Shown here one piece after another: positions 16,277 through 26,298 of a DNA stretch of 64,000 nt (position 1 is its first letter; each line of letters opens with the position of its first letter). Location of the stretch: NCBI GenBank assembly GCA_910585825.1, contig CAJUEY010000002.1:62001-126000 (forward strand). The letters run 5' to 3'. The notes under the pieces are model-generated. The model was not told the origin of the DNA and made no database searches. It saw only the letters and a list, made by a program, of their open reading frames with translations. Position numbers and translations under genes: made by a program. Source of the stretch: an uncultured Lachnospiraceae bacterium (GTDB lineage: Bacteria; Bacillota; Clostridia; Lachnospirales; Lachnospiraceae).

Positions 16277-19200
16277 TTACTTTAATTTTGGATTTTTCAT
16301 GCCTGCTTTTGTAAGTTTTTTCTTAAATGCGCTTTTTTTCTTTCCTTTTAACTTCTTTGTGCCTTTGACTGTAATGCCGGATTTTGCTTTCTTGAAAGCG
16401 CCTTTGCCAATCGTAACATTTGTTTCCTGGAATGTGATCGTCTTTAATTTTTTACATTTGGCAAATGCATTTTTACCGATTGCAGCCACATATTTGCCGA
16501 GCTTAACGGTTTTTAGCTTTGTGGCGCTCTGAAATACTTTGTCATTGATCTTTACAACGCGGCAGGATATCTTTTTGATAGAAACGGTATCCGGTATTGT
16601 GATTTTAGATGCCTTTTTATTGGTCAGTTTTACAGCTGCAACAGTATTTGCTTTTGTATCGATTACCTGATATTCCACACTGTCTATTGTGATTTTATCA
16701 TTGAGAGTGAGAACATCCGAAGGATTAGGATCAGGATCGTCATCTTTATTATCCGGATCTGGACCTGGCGGAGTAATGACAGGAGTATCCGGACCCGGCG
16801 GTGTAACGACCGGAGGATTTGGATTTACCGGTGGTTTTTCAGCGTTTGTTAAAGCAGCATAAGCGGCTTTGAGTGAATTTAAGCAGTTTTTCAGTTCGTT
16901 TCCGGTCATTGTGGCAGTATTCATATTTTTGATTGCTGTAATCTGGTTCTGGAACGGCTTATAACTCTCCGGTGTATAGTCTGTTTCATCCAGATCTTTG
17001 TAGTCTTCTAATTTCTTGTCTAAAGCATCTGCATAGAATTCATGATAAGCGGTTTCTAATTTTTCAAGATTGTCCTGAATCTGCGCCTGATCGGGACTGC
17101 CAGTCATGGAGTTATTTATCTCGTTGATCAGATCCTGCAGTTTTGTATAACTTTCCAGATTCCCAAAGTCTTCTTTTAATTCGCTCTCATTGACTTCATT
17201 TTTGTAGTCATTCAGTTTTTCCTGAAGCGCAAGCTTTGGATTGACGGTCAACGTATAAGTTTTGGAATCCTTGCCGTCTTCGGAAACAGTGATGATTTTT
17301 ACTTCTGTATGACTCTTTTGTATCAGTGTAATAGCGGCATTTTCCGGGTTTTGGAATGTAATTTCACTGATATTGATCGGCGATGCGCTTACATGGTAAT
17401 CGGTCTTCTGAGGTTCAAATGAAATGGTTTCTTCTCCAATGGTTAAGCCGTCTAAAGAAGCGGATGTATTTTGAGTATAGGTATAATCCGGCTTTAAAAC
17501 TTCTATCTCATTTAATCCGATAAATTTATTGGCTTCGTGTCCAAATGTGAAACGTATTGCCTGTGGGTTAATCAGTTTTTCCAATTGATAGCTTTTGCCG
17601 ATGGTAACGCCGGTTGTATAACCTTCTATGTCTGTCGGTTCAGAATAGCTGACAGGTATCCATTCCGCTTCAAGCATTTTTGTCTTTTCGTTATATTGAC
17701 ATCCATAGGCATATTCGATGGTTACCTTGCTGGGAAGCACGGAAGATGCTTTGTCGTTGTCATTGTCAGATTTGAAGAAATATAAATTAATCTTGTCTGT
17801 TGTAATGGCAGTTGCCCAGTCCATGGCTATCTGAATATTATCCTGCGCTTTATCTACGTTTTTATTGTTCCAGTCAGACCAACGAGAGGTAGATGAGCCA
17901 TTATCAATTAAGACGCCGTCGGTAATGGCAGTCAGTGTATCGTTATATGTTTTATCTCCAGTCCCGGTTGTGGTGGAACCGTTTTCAACGCCGTTATCCG
18001 TCAGGTGATCCCGTTCTCCTTCTATGGCGACATTTGTATAGGTGACATTAGGAGTTGCTACACGTATGGTCGCTTTTGTCGGGTATTCTCTGCCGAGCGC
18101 CGTGACTACGCCGGTAATGGGAACGATTGATCCGATTTCTGAGAATGAGGCTTGCGTGATATCGTTTGTATGCCAGCTTACCGGAAATTCTATAAATGTG
18201 TCGCCGTCAATATCATAGGTCATGGAAGAGGTGGGCAGCGTGGGCATTACGTTTGGAGCCGTGCAGAGAGAAAATCCCTGTACACCGGCGATTTCATTAT
18301 ATACATGTACGTTAATGGACAGATGATGTTCCGTATCCTGATCTGTGAAGGAACCGGTGATCGTAAAATCGCCTTTTTGACTAAGCTTACCGGTATCGTA
18401 GGAATTCCAGGAAGCGTCAAAGGTTTTCTTTGTGCCGTCTGTATAAACGGCGGATATTGTTTTTGGCAGAGCCTCTGTAATATCCGGCGTGCCGACCGGA
18501 ACATAGCAATGTCTTTTTAAGGTATAGCTTTCAAGCTGATTGGAGGATGCATCAGTAACGGTTTTGGTCTTTACGGTAACAGAAGAGGAAGTAAGACCGG
18601 AGGATTCCGCAGTTACGGTGAAACTGCCGCTTTCTTTTGTGGAACGCACGATGACAAGCGCTTTGCCGCCGTAAGCTTTGATCGATGCGGATGTACTGCC
18701 AAATAAAACGGAGGACTGCTGATATTTATCCCTGGTCGCCTGGTCTCCGTTATCCACACCAAGAATTTCCCCATTGCCGGTGAGAGAAAAGCGGATGGTG
18801 TTGTCTGCAGTGGTTTTCAAATTTCCGTCTGCATCTGTGACGTCTACCGTAATGTAGGAAAGACTGCTTCCGTCTGCATAGATCTCAGATTTGTCTGAGG
18901 ATGCGGAAAGTTTGCTGACGCTACCCGGCGTGGTGATGGATTTGGTTCCAATGCATTGTTCTGTGATTTCGGTATTTCCGTCATACGCTTTTGCAAAAAT
19001 AGTTCCGTTTGAAAAACTGACCATAAATTTTGAATATTGGCTTGCGGCGTCAGTTCCATTGACTGCCGTGCAGAGGGAACTGTTTTCTGTGGCTGTGGAA
19101 TATGTATAATATTTATGACCGGCGTTTGTCGTATTGACGGTTCGGGTGGCTGTTGCGAGTTTTGTCGTCGTATTTCCGACTGTGCGGTACAATTCCACTT

Positions 19201-21307
19201 TGGGAGCATTGCTGTAAATGACAACGGGGGTTTTGCCGCCAGCAGACATCATATTCGCGGAGTCCCATGCAGTGACCAGATGAAGGGTTGGAGAAGTTTT
19301 ATCCTGATTCCATTGGCTGCGGTATAAATAATAACTGTCTTTTGGGAAACCGGTAGTTTCCACGATTCCGAAATAACTGCTGTTCGGCACACAGCCGCGT
19401 CCGTAATCGCCGGATGTAGTGCCGTTCCATGGAGTGGGTTCCCCAATGTAGTCAAAACCGGTCCATACAAACTGGCCTGCCACATAGTCAAATCGTATCG
19501 TATCCCACATGGAAGCCTGGGCCGTTTTACCCCAGCTGACGGCAGAGGTGTCGTAAGAGGTCAGATGATAGCCGTATTGGGAAGCGTAGGTGCTTGCATT
19601 GGAATGGCCGTGCAGATCTGTTTTGTACATGCTGCGGCTGTTTATGGCGGAAGCCGTTTCCGAAGCGATAATGCAGCCAAATATATTATGGAGTGTGGAT
19701 AAATCATTTGCAGAGGCATAATTATATCCGGGGATGCCGACCTGATCCACTGCCCTAGATACCTGATACATTTCTCCGCTTGTGGTTCTTTCATTGCTGC
19801 CGTTGGTGATCGTATGGGAAGTGTCGATCTCCTGCGTCCAGGAAATCAGTGTGTTGACGGTTGTTGAAAAGGCAGTGCCGCCCGCCGCATCCTGCTGGAC
19901 CTCATTGCCCAGTGACCACATAATCAAAGAAGGCTCATTGCGGTCCCGTTTGACCGTGGATCTCAATGTAAATTTAGCCCAGGGCATAGAACTGCTGCCG
20001 CCTAAGATCTGATTATCCTGTGTGATATTTGTGTAAAAATAGCGGCCGAAGTCATTACTGTTGCTGTTTTTGGAGCGGTCCCAGCCGTCAAAAAATTCTT
20101 CAATGACTAACAGGCCAAGCTGATTGCAGATTTCGAGAAACTGTTTGTCGCCCGGGTTATGGGTAATGCGGATTGCATTGGTTCCCATTTCTTTCATAAT
20201 GGAAAGCTGACGGTACATGGCGTCATAATATGCCGCAGAACCCAATGCGCCCTGATCGTGATGCATACAGACTCCGTTTAACTTGATATTTTTGCCGTTT
20301 AAAGAAAATCCGTTTGTGTCATCAAATTCATACCAACGGAATCCAAAATCGGTGTCATATGTGTCGACGACCGTATTGTCGATCAAAACCTCAGTGCGGA
20401 CAAAGTAAGTGTTTTCCGGTGTGTCTATGGACCATAAGTCCGGATTATTGACGGTAAGGCTGCTTTCTGCGGATACAGTTTGACCGGCAGGAACAGTGAT
20501 GTTTGTGGAAACAGGAGAGGACGCAGCTGTTTCGTCTGCCTGATAAACCGTGTTTCGCACTGTAACAGACGCGCCGGCAGCAGTGTCATTGACGATATCT
20601 GCTTTTATCGTTACATTACCGCTGCTTGGATAGGTTGTTTTCAGATTCGGCGTTGTAATTGCAGTGCCGTCAACATCCACATGCACAGGATCAGTGACAA
20701 TCAAGGTAACGTCACGGTAAATGCCGCTTCCGGAATACCAGCGGCTGGTCGGAATATTGTTTACGGCTTTTACTGCAATTACATTTTCCGTTATATCGTC
20801 GCAGATAAGATATTCGCTGATGTCAAAAGAAAAAGAAGTGTAACCGTAATGGTGTTCTCCCAGTTTTGTGCCGTTTACATAAACGTAAGCGTCACTGTAG
20901 ACGCCGTCAAAATTCAGTACAATGGATTTGTTCTGAAAGCTGTCCGGCAGGGAAAATTTTTTGCGGTACCATCCGGTTCCGCCCGGCAGAAAACCGCTTT
21001 CCGCTTCACCGTTGGAAGTGAAGTTCTGAAAAATACTGAAATCATGAGGCAGAGAGATATCTGTCCAGGAAGAATCCTCAAAGTTTACATTTTGAGCGGT
21101 GGAAGAGTCTCCAAGATAAAATTTCCAGCCTTCATTGAAGTTGGAAGAACGCTCTTCACTCACGGCGCTTTTTACCGGTATGGTTTCTTCGGCCGACCAG
21201 CTGATGGAATCTGTTTCAGCGGCCTGCATGCGTTCAGCCGGAAATGAGGGAACGCAAAGAGAAACTGTCAGCAGGACAGCCAGCAATTTGCTAAAGCTTT
21301 GTTTCAT
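16277..21307 (-). CDS. Secreted GH2 beta-galactosidase-like enzyme with multi-domain C-terminus and LRR_5 tail
   Basis: This 1676-residue exported protein has a signal peptide (1-31), a GH2 jelly-roll (about 55-210), an Ig-like domain (about 215-335) and a TIM barrel (about 340-620). The acid/base is E469 in SLGNEVQ and the nucleophile is E550 in ASETAS. A DUF4982-like region, an invasin-like Ig module (about 805-920), two Big_4-like modules (about 935-1085), a discoidin-like region (about 1092-1265), a cadherin-like strand domain, two FIVAR-like helical repeats (about 1359-1480), a Pro/Gly/Asp linker and a Lys-rich LRR_5 tail (about 1532-1676) follow. ATG at 21307 is used; TTG at 21310 fits AGGAGG spacing slightly better. 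It is a paralog of the next GH2. The substrate is probably a beta-linked galactoside or related sugar, not proven. Confidence 0.88.
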   Translation of the reverse strand: MKQSFSKLLAVLLTVSLCVPSFPAERMQAAETDSISWSAEETIPVKSAVSEERSSNFNEGWKFYLGDSSTAQNVNFEDSSWTDISLPHDFSIFQNFTSNGEAESGFLPGGTGWYRKKFSLPDSFQNKSIVLNFDGVYSDAYVYVNGTKLGEHHYGYTSFSFDISEYLICDDITENVIAVKAVNNIPTSRWYSGSGIYRDVTLIVTDPVHVDVDGTAITTPNLKTTYPSSGNVTIKADIVNDTAAGASVTVRNTVYQADETAASSPVSTNITVPAGQTVSAESSLTVNNPDLWSIDTPENTYFVRTEVLIDNTVVDTYDTDFGFRWYEFDDTNGFSLNGKNIKLNGVCMHHDQGALGSAAYYDAMYRQLSIMKEMGTNAIRITHNPGDKQFLEICNQLGLLVIEEFFDGWDRSKNSNSNDFGRYFYTNITQDNQILGGSSSMPWAKFTLRSTVKRDRNEPSLIMWSLGNEVQQDAAGGTAFSTTVNTLISWTQEIDTSHTITNGSNERTTSGEMYQVSRAVDQVGIPGYNYASANDLSTLHNIFGCIIASETASAINSRSMYKTDLHGHSNASTYASQYGYHLTSYDTSAVSWGKTAQASMWDTIRFDYVAGQFVWTGFDYIGEPTPWNGTTSGDYGRGCVPNSSYFGIVETTGFPKDSYYLYRSQWNQDKTSPTLHLVTAWDSANMMSAGGKTPVVIYSNAPKVELYRTVGNTTTKLATATRTVNTTNAGHKYYTYSTATENSSLCTAVNGTDAASQYSKFMVSFSNGTIFAKAYDGNTEITEQCIGTKSITTPGSVSKLSASSDKSEIYADGSSLSYITVDVTDADGNLKTTADNTIRFSLTGNGEILGVDNGDQATRDKYQQSSVLFGSTSASIKAYGGKALVIVRSTKESGSFTVTAESSGLTSSSVTVKTKTVTDASSNQLESYTLKRHCYVPVGTPDITEALPKTISAVYTDGTKKTFDASWNSYDTGKLSQKGDFTITGSFTDQDTEHHLSINVHVYNEIAGVQGFSLCTAPNVMPTLPTSSMTYDIDGDTFIEFPVSWHTNDITQASFSEIGSIVPITGVVTALGREYPTKATIRVATPNVTYTNVAIEGERDHLTDNGVENGSTTTGTGDKTYNDTLTAITDGVLIDNGSSTSRWSDWNNKNVDKAQDNIQIAMDWATAITTDKINLYFFKSDNDNDKASSVLPSKVTIEYAYGCQYNEKTKMLEAEWIPVSYSEPTDIEGYTTGVTIGKSYQLEKLINPQAIRFTFGHEANKFIGLNEIEVLKPDYTYTQNTSASLDGLTIGEETISFEPQKTDYHVSASPINISEITFQNPENAAITLIQKSHTEVKIITVSEDGKDSKTYTLTVNPKLALQEKLNDYKNEVNESELKEDFGNLESYTKLQDLINEINNSMTGSPDQAQIQDNLEKLETAYHEFYADALDKKLEDYKDLDETDYTPESYKPFQNQITAIKNMNTATMTGNELKNCLNSLKAAYAALTNAEKPPVNPNPPVVTPPGPDTPVITPPGPDPDNKDDDPDPNPSDVLTLNDKITIDSVEYQVIDTKANTVAAVKLTNKKASKITIPDTVSIKKISCRVVKINDKVFQSATKLKTVKLGKYVAAIGKNAFAKCKKLKTITFQETNVTIGKGAFKKAKSGITVKGTKKLKGKKKSAFKKKLTKAGMKNPKLK

Positions 21308-21363
21308 CAATTTTTTAACCTCCTATAAATCATTTTCATTAGATTGAACAAAAATTCATATTA

Positions 21364-21392
21364 ATTATAGCATGTTTTTGGTAAAATGGCTA
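21364..21392 (-). promoter_or_regulatory. Putative promoter of the first GH2 gene
   Basis: On the minus strand TATAAT (21369-21364) is preceded by a 17-nt spacer and a poor -35 (TAGCCA). The ATTTTAC-AAAA-ATG block just upstream of the -10 is shared with the other GH2 gene. The predicted leader is about 50 nt. Confidence 0.5.
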
Positions 21393-21524
21393 TATGTGGG
21401 GAAAATTTAATATCGTAAACTTGGTATCAGAATAATGGGCGATTTTAAGTAATAAGTCCTGATTATGCTACACTGACTATAACTTAAAAAATATGGTTAT
21501 GGATTACAGACTGGAGGTGAAAAT

Positions 21525-21563
21525 ATGCCAAATGGTGCAGAAATTGACGAACTGAAAGAATAA
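21525..21563 (+). other. 12-codon open frame with a good ribosome site, function unknown
   Basis: ATG at 21525 is preceded by GGAGGTG at 7 nt spacing and encodes MPNGAEIDELKE before TAA. A strong hairpin follows within 4 nt. It lies antisense between two minus-strand GH2 genes. It may be a tiny peptide, a gene remnant, or chance. Confidence 0.2.
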
Positions 21564-21600
21564 AAACAACCGGCTGACCATTTATTTGGTCAGCCGGTTG
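21562..21600 (-). terminator. Rho-independent terminator of the second GH2 gene
   Basis: CAACCGGCTGACCA pairs perfectly (14 bp) with TGGTCAGCCGGTTG around a 6-nt loop. On the minus strand TTTTTATTC follows directly. It lies 43 nt after the stop of the second GH2 gene. Confidence 0.9.
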
Positions 21601-21642
21601 TGCCGTTGCGCGCCTTGCGGCAAAAGTTTCTGATATATCAGA

Positions 21643-24600
21643 TCAGCGCAGTTTTGGATTTTTCAAACCTGCTTTCGTCAGTTTTTTCTTAAACGCGGTT
21701 AATTTCTTGCCCTTCAACTTCTTCGTGCCTTTCACCGTAATGCCGGATTTTGCTTTCTTAAATGCGCCTTTTCCAATCGTTACGGCAGTTTCCTGGAACG
21801 TGACGGTTTTCAGTTTTTTACAATTGGCAAATGCAGCTTTGCCGATATTAGTTACATATTTTCCTAATTTGACGGTTTTCAATTTTGTTGCACCCTTGAA
21901 AACATTTGCATTAATTTGCACTACGTTGCAGGATACATTTTTGATGGTCACAGTATTCTGAATTGTGATCTTGGTCGCTTTTTTGTTTGTCAGCCTTACT
22001 GCGGCAACTGTTTTCTTCGCCGGATCCAATACCTGATATTCTACGTTGCTGACAGTGATTTTGTCAGAAACAGTCAGGTCGTTTTTGTTATTATTGCCCG
22101 ATATAGTCTTCAGATTGTTTTTCAGAGTATCTAATTGTTTTAATTTTGCCTGAAGCTCAGATTCTGACAGCTGTCCCATCTGGCTCTCAATCTGTGCAAT
22201 CAGAGATTTTAACGCATTATAGCTTTCTGCTGTATAAAGGGAGCTGTCAAGTCCTTTATATTCCTCTAATTTGGCCTGCAGCTTGTCAGCGCTTTCTACT
22301 GTAGGAACATCTGTAAGTTTTAAAGTATATGTTTTGCTATCGCTGCCGTCTTCCGAAAGGGCATATACTTTTATGACAGACGGATCATCCTGCGTGATAA
22401 ATGTAAGAGCGGCATTATTGGTGTTCTTGAAATTAATCTGGCTGGCAAATCCCGCGTATACCGTCTGCTCCCTGCCTTCTTCTAATGGGATTTCATTTGC
22501 TCCATCCATGATAGAGAGTGCGGCAGAAGTTTTCGGATAGTAGGAATAAGTAGTTCCAATGACCTCTACTTCATTTAAGCCGATAAAGGAATTAGCCGGC
22601 TGTGTAAAGGTAATACATAGCGCCTGAGGATTAATGCTTTTTTCTAATTTGTAGCTTTTGCCTGTTGTATTTGTTGTATTGCTGAAATCTTCAACGTCTG
22701 TAGGGTCGGAATATTTAATTTCTTCCCATTCGTTGGAATCAAGCCAACGTGTGTCTTCGTTGTAGTTAGAGTTTAAAGCATACTCAAATTTTACATTTGT
22801 AGGAAAGGCGGATGTTTCAGTGTCTTCCTTATAGAAAAACAGATTAATCTGATCAATCAGAGTAGCTGTTGCCCAGTCCATAGCAATGGAAATGTCATCC
22901 CGCTCTTCCTGCGGAAGAGTTTTTGACCAGGTAGTCCACCGTTCGCTGCTTTCATCTTGTGTAGCGGAACGTTTGCCGTTCGTAATAGAATTCAGAGAAT
23001 CCCCGTAAGTACCGTTTTCAACCAGATGATCCCGCATCAAAGCAACGTTGGACTGCTGTGGATCTTCGCCCTCTGCGACACGTATGTTTACTGTGGTTGC
23101 ATATGTTTGGTTTAAAACAGCAACCGTTCCGGGAACGGATACGATATCGCCGCTGTTTGAAAGAGAAGCTCTTGTCAGCTTACTGGTATCCCAGGTGATC
23201 GGAAATTCTGCAAAATCACTTCCGTCTGTATAGTAAACCATAGCAGAGGCCGGAAGGGAAGGGATTACAGTCGGCTGTGTATAAAGTGAAAAGCCCTGAA
23301 CACCTCCGATTGGATCGTATACGTGAGCGGTAACAGAGACTGTAAAACTCTGGTCATTGTAGCTGAAAGATCCGGTGATCTGCAGAGTTCCTTTCTGTGA
23401 TAATTTTGATGCGTCATAAGGATTCCAGGTAACCGGAATGTCTATGGTGGAGTTGTTGGTTAAACCTGCCTTTATTGTTTGCGGCAAGTCAATGCCTGCA
23501 GAACCTGTGGGAACATAGCAGTGCCTTGACAGGTTATAGTATGTAAGCTGCGGCGAGCCGGAGCTTTCTGCTGTTGTTGTTACTGTGACAGAAGAGCTTT
23601 CCAGACCTTCGGATTCTGCTGTTAAAGTAAAGTTTCCGGCCTGTTTTGTAGAACGTACAATAACCAAAGCTTTTCCGGAAAATGCATTGATGTTTGCGGA
23701 GGTGCTGCTTGTCAATACAGATGTCTGCTGATATTTTTTTACAGTTGCCTGATCGCCGTTGTCTACGCCTACGATCTCTCCGTTGCCGGTCAGTGTGAAA
23801 TTGATTTTGTTGGCAGCGGTTGTTTTGAAATTGCCGTCTGCATCTGTTACATCAACTGTAATATAGGAAAGACTGCTGCCGTCGGCAGTGATGGTGTCTT
23901 TGTCCTGATCTGTATATGCAGATAATTTTGCGGCTTTGCCGGGGGTGGTTATAGAAGTATTGCCGGTGCAGCTTTCTGTAATTTCCTTTCCGTTTTCATC
24001 AAATGCCTTTGCTGATATTGTTCCGGATTCAAACGCCACATTAAATACAGAATATAAAGAGGTGGAGCCAGAACCGGAGCTTGTAGTACAAATGTCAGAA
24101 TTGTTGCTTTCCGTTGTATATTCGTAATGTACATGACCTGCAGCGGTTGTTGTGCCGGAAAGAGCCTTACGGGTAGCTGTACCGATTTTTTCATCGTCGC
24201 GGTATAGTTCTACTTTTGCTGCATTGGAATAGATCCATACAGGGGTTTTTCCATTATTGTTAATCATATTGTCCGGGTCCCAGGCGGTTACCAGATGCAG
24301 GGTGTTTGATTTTTGATTCCACTGGCTGCGATAGAGATAGAAATTATCTTTCGGGAAACCGGTAGTTTCAACAATGCCGAAATAGCTGCTGTTGGGTATT
24401 GCGCCGCGGCCTTGGTCGCCTCTTCCGGTGCCGTTCCATGGAGTAGGCTCTCCAATGTAGTCAAAACCGGTCCAAACGCATTCTCCGGCAATCCAGTCGT
24501 TGGTTAAAGTAGGATACATGGAATCATGTACGGTTTTTCCCCATCCTACAGCAGAGGTATCGTAAGAGGTCAGGTGGTATTTGCCGTCGGCATTTGCCTG

Positions 24601-26298
24601 GCTCCCCTGTGTGGTATAGATTCCGCGGCTGTTATTTGGAGAAACTGTTTCGCTCCAGAGCATAACCGGATATCTGCTGTGCAAAGACTGCATTTCGTTA
24701 AGATTGCCGTAATTGTATCCGGGAACGCCGCCGTCTTCGTATATTTTCTGATTTACAGGGGCGACGATATCAGACAAGTCTCTTCTGTTTGAGCCGGAAG
24801 TCGGTAAGTGTGCAGTATCTACATCTTTGATCCACTGAATTAATTTGTCAGCAGTAGCAGCCCAGGTATAGTTGTTTCCGGCGCCTTCTGAAATTTCATT
24901 TCCCAAAGACCACAGAATAATAGAAACATCGTTTCTGTCGCGTTTTACCATGGATTTTATAGCAAATTCCGCCCAGGTCATAGAAGCATTTCCGCCGATG
25001 ATTTGATTGGAATCTGTGAGGTTTTGATCAAAATACTGGGAGAAGTCATAGGAGTTGCCGTTTTTGGGGATTCCCCATCCGTCAAAGGCTTCTTCAATGA
25101 CCAAAAGACCCAGTTCGTTGCAGATATCTACCAATACTTCCGCAGCGGGATTATGGGTGACGCGGATGGTATTTACGCCCATGTCCTTCATGATCGTCAT
25201 TTGGCGGTAAATTGCGTCATGGTAGGCAGCAGAGCCGAGAGCTCCCTGGTCGTGGTGCATGCAGACGCCGTTGATTTTTACATAATCTCCGTTTAACTTA
25301 AAGCCTTCATCGTCTACAAATTCATACCATTTAAAACCGAACTCGGTATTGTAGGTGTCGATGACATCGGAACCATTGAGGATCTCTGTCTTTACATAAT
25401 ACAGGTTTGGTGTATCCAGAGACCAGAGTTTCGGGCTGGATACAGAAATTTCAGATTTTACAGACGCTGTTCCATCCGAAGGCACAGATAGTTGCTGAGT
25501 GTCAGAACCTACGGATTCAGAACTGCCTTTTTCGTAAATGGTATTGCGGACAGTTACAGCTGCAGAGGCGTTGCTGTCGTTTTGCACATCTACTGCTATG
25601 TTCACAGTAGCGGAAGAACCATTGTTCTCTGCAAGATCCGGAGTGGTTACGTAAGTGCCGTTTTTGGCAACATGAACCGGCTCCGTAATAACTAAGGTAA
25701 CGTCTCGGTAAATACCGCTTCCGGAGTACCAGCGGCTGCTGGGGATCTGATTTTCTACTTTTACGGCAATCAGGTTTTCGGAAGAGCCGTCGCAGATCAG
25801 TTTTTCAGTGATGTCAAATGCAAAAGATGTATAGCCGTAATGGTGTTCTCCAATGAGTTCGCCATTGACATAAACGTATGCGTCTTTGTAGGCACCGTCA
25901 AAGTTTAAAACAATAGATTTTCCGTCCAGATTTTCCGGCATACTGAAGGATTTGCGGTACCATCCGGTTCCGCCGGGCAAAAAGCCGCTTTCTGCTTCGC
26001 CGTTTGGAGTAAAATCCTGGAAAATGCTGAAATCATGGGGCAGACTGATGTTGCTCCATTCTGAATCATTAAAATCCTTCTGGAATGCAGTTGAGGAATC
26101 ACCAAGGTTAAATTTCCAACCGCTGTTGAAATTAACGGTTCGCTCTGTTGTATCAATGACACTGACTGGAACAGTTTCTTCCTCTACCCAGAAAACGCTG
26201 TCTGTATTTGCAGCGTTTGTGATTGTTGCTGGAAATGCTGGGATGCACAAAGCAGCTGCGAGAGTAGCTGCCAGCAATTTTCTGAAACGTCGTTTCAT
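21643..26298 (-). CDS. Secreted GH2 beta-galactosidase-like enzyme, paralog of the first, with LRR_5 tail
   Basis: This 1551-residue exported protein has a signal peptide (about 1-29, ending near TITNAAN) and the same order of modules as its neighbour: jelly-roll, Ig, TIM barrel, DUF4982-like, Ig-like and Big_4 modules, discoidin-like, cadherin-like, one FIVAR repeat (about 1332-1390) and an LRR_5 tail (about 1405-1551). The acid/base is E468 in SLGNEIS and the nucleophile E550 in LWSETVS. It lacks the Pro-rich linker and one FIVAR repeat present in the first copy. ATG at 26298 follows AGGAGG by 7 nt; the longer frame to 26334 has no ribosome site. Tandem duplication followed by divergence is likely. 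Confidence 0.88.
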   Translation of the reverse strand: MKRRFRKLLAATLAAALCIPAFPATITNAANTDSVFWVEEETVPVSVIDTTERTVNFNSGWKFNLGDSSTAFQKDFNDSEWSNISLPHDFSIFQDFTPNGEAESGFLPGGTGWYRKSFSMPENLDGKSIVLNFDGAYKDAYVYVNGELIGEHHYGYTSFAFDITEKLICDGSSENLIAVKVENQIPSSRWYSGSGIYRDVTLVITEPVHVAKNGTYVTTPDLAENNGSSATVNIAVDVQNDSNASAAVTVRNTIYEKGSSESVGSDTQQLSVPSDGTASVKSEISVSSPKLWSLDTPNLYYVKTEILNGSDVIDTYNTEFGFKWYEFVDDEGFKLNGDYVKINGVCMHHDQGALGSAAYHDAIYRQMTIMKDMGVNTIRVTHNPAAEVLVDICNELGLLVIEEAFDGWGIPKNGNSYDFSQYFDQNLTDSNQIIGGNASMTWAEFAIKSMVKRDRNDVSIILWSLGNEISEGAGNNYTWAATADKLIQWIKDVDTAHLPTSGSNRRDLSDIVAPVNQKIYEDGGVPGYNYGNLNEMQSLHSRYPVMLWSETVSPNNSRGIYTTQGSQANADGKYHLTSYDTSAVGWGKTVHDSMYPTLTNDWIAGECVWTGFDYIGEPTPWNGTGRGDQGRGAIPNSSYFGIVETTGFPKDNFYLYRSQWNQKSNTLHLVTAWDPDNMINNNGKTPVWIYSNAAKVELYRDDEKIGTATRKALSGTTTAAGHVHYEYTTESNNSDICTTSSGSGSTSLYSVFNVAFESGTISAKAFDENGKEITESCTGNTSITTPGKAAKLSAYTDQDKDTITADGSSLSYITVDVTDADGNFKTTAANKINFTLTGNGEIVGVDNGDQATVKKYQQTSVLTSSTSANINAFSGKALVIVRSTKQAGNFTLTAESEGLESSSVTVTTTAESSGSPQLTYYNLSRHCYVPTGSAGIDLPQTIKAGLTNNSTIDIPVTWNPYDASKLSQKGTLQITGSFSYNDQSFTVSVTAHVYDPIGGVQGFSLYTQPTVIPSLPASAMVYYTDGSDFAEFPITWDTSKLTRASLSNSGDIVSVPGTVAVLNQTYATTVNIRVAEGEDPQQSNVALMRDHLVENGTYGDSLNSITNGKRSATQDESSERWTTWSKTLPQEERDDISIAMDWATATLIDQINLFFYKEDTETSAFPTNVKFEYALNSNYNEDTRWLDSNEWEEIKYSDPTDVEDFSNTTNTTGKSYKLEKSINPQALCITFTQPANSFIGLNEVEVIGTTYSYYPKTSAALSIMDGANEIPLEEGREQTVYAGFASQINFKNTNNAALTFITQDDPSVIKVYALSEDGSDSKTYTLKLTDVPTVESADKLQAKLEEYKGLDSSLYTAESYNALKSLIAQIESQMGQLSESELQAKLKQLDTLKNNLKTISGNNNKNDLTVSDKITVSNVEYQVLDPAKKTVAAVRLTNKKATKITIQNTVTIKNVSCNVVQINANVFKGATKLKTVKLGKYVTNIGKAAFANCKKLKTVTFQETAVTIGKGAFKKAKSGITVKGTKKLKGKKLTAFKKKLTKAGLKNPKLR

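Noticed and set aside
20480..21247. A 255-codon open frame on the plus strand inside the first GH2 gene
   Set aside because: It is antisense to conserved GH2 domains, Cys/Arg rich in a way typical of shadow frames, and lacks a ribosome site.
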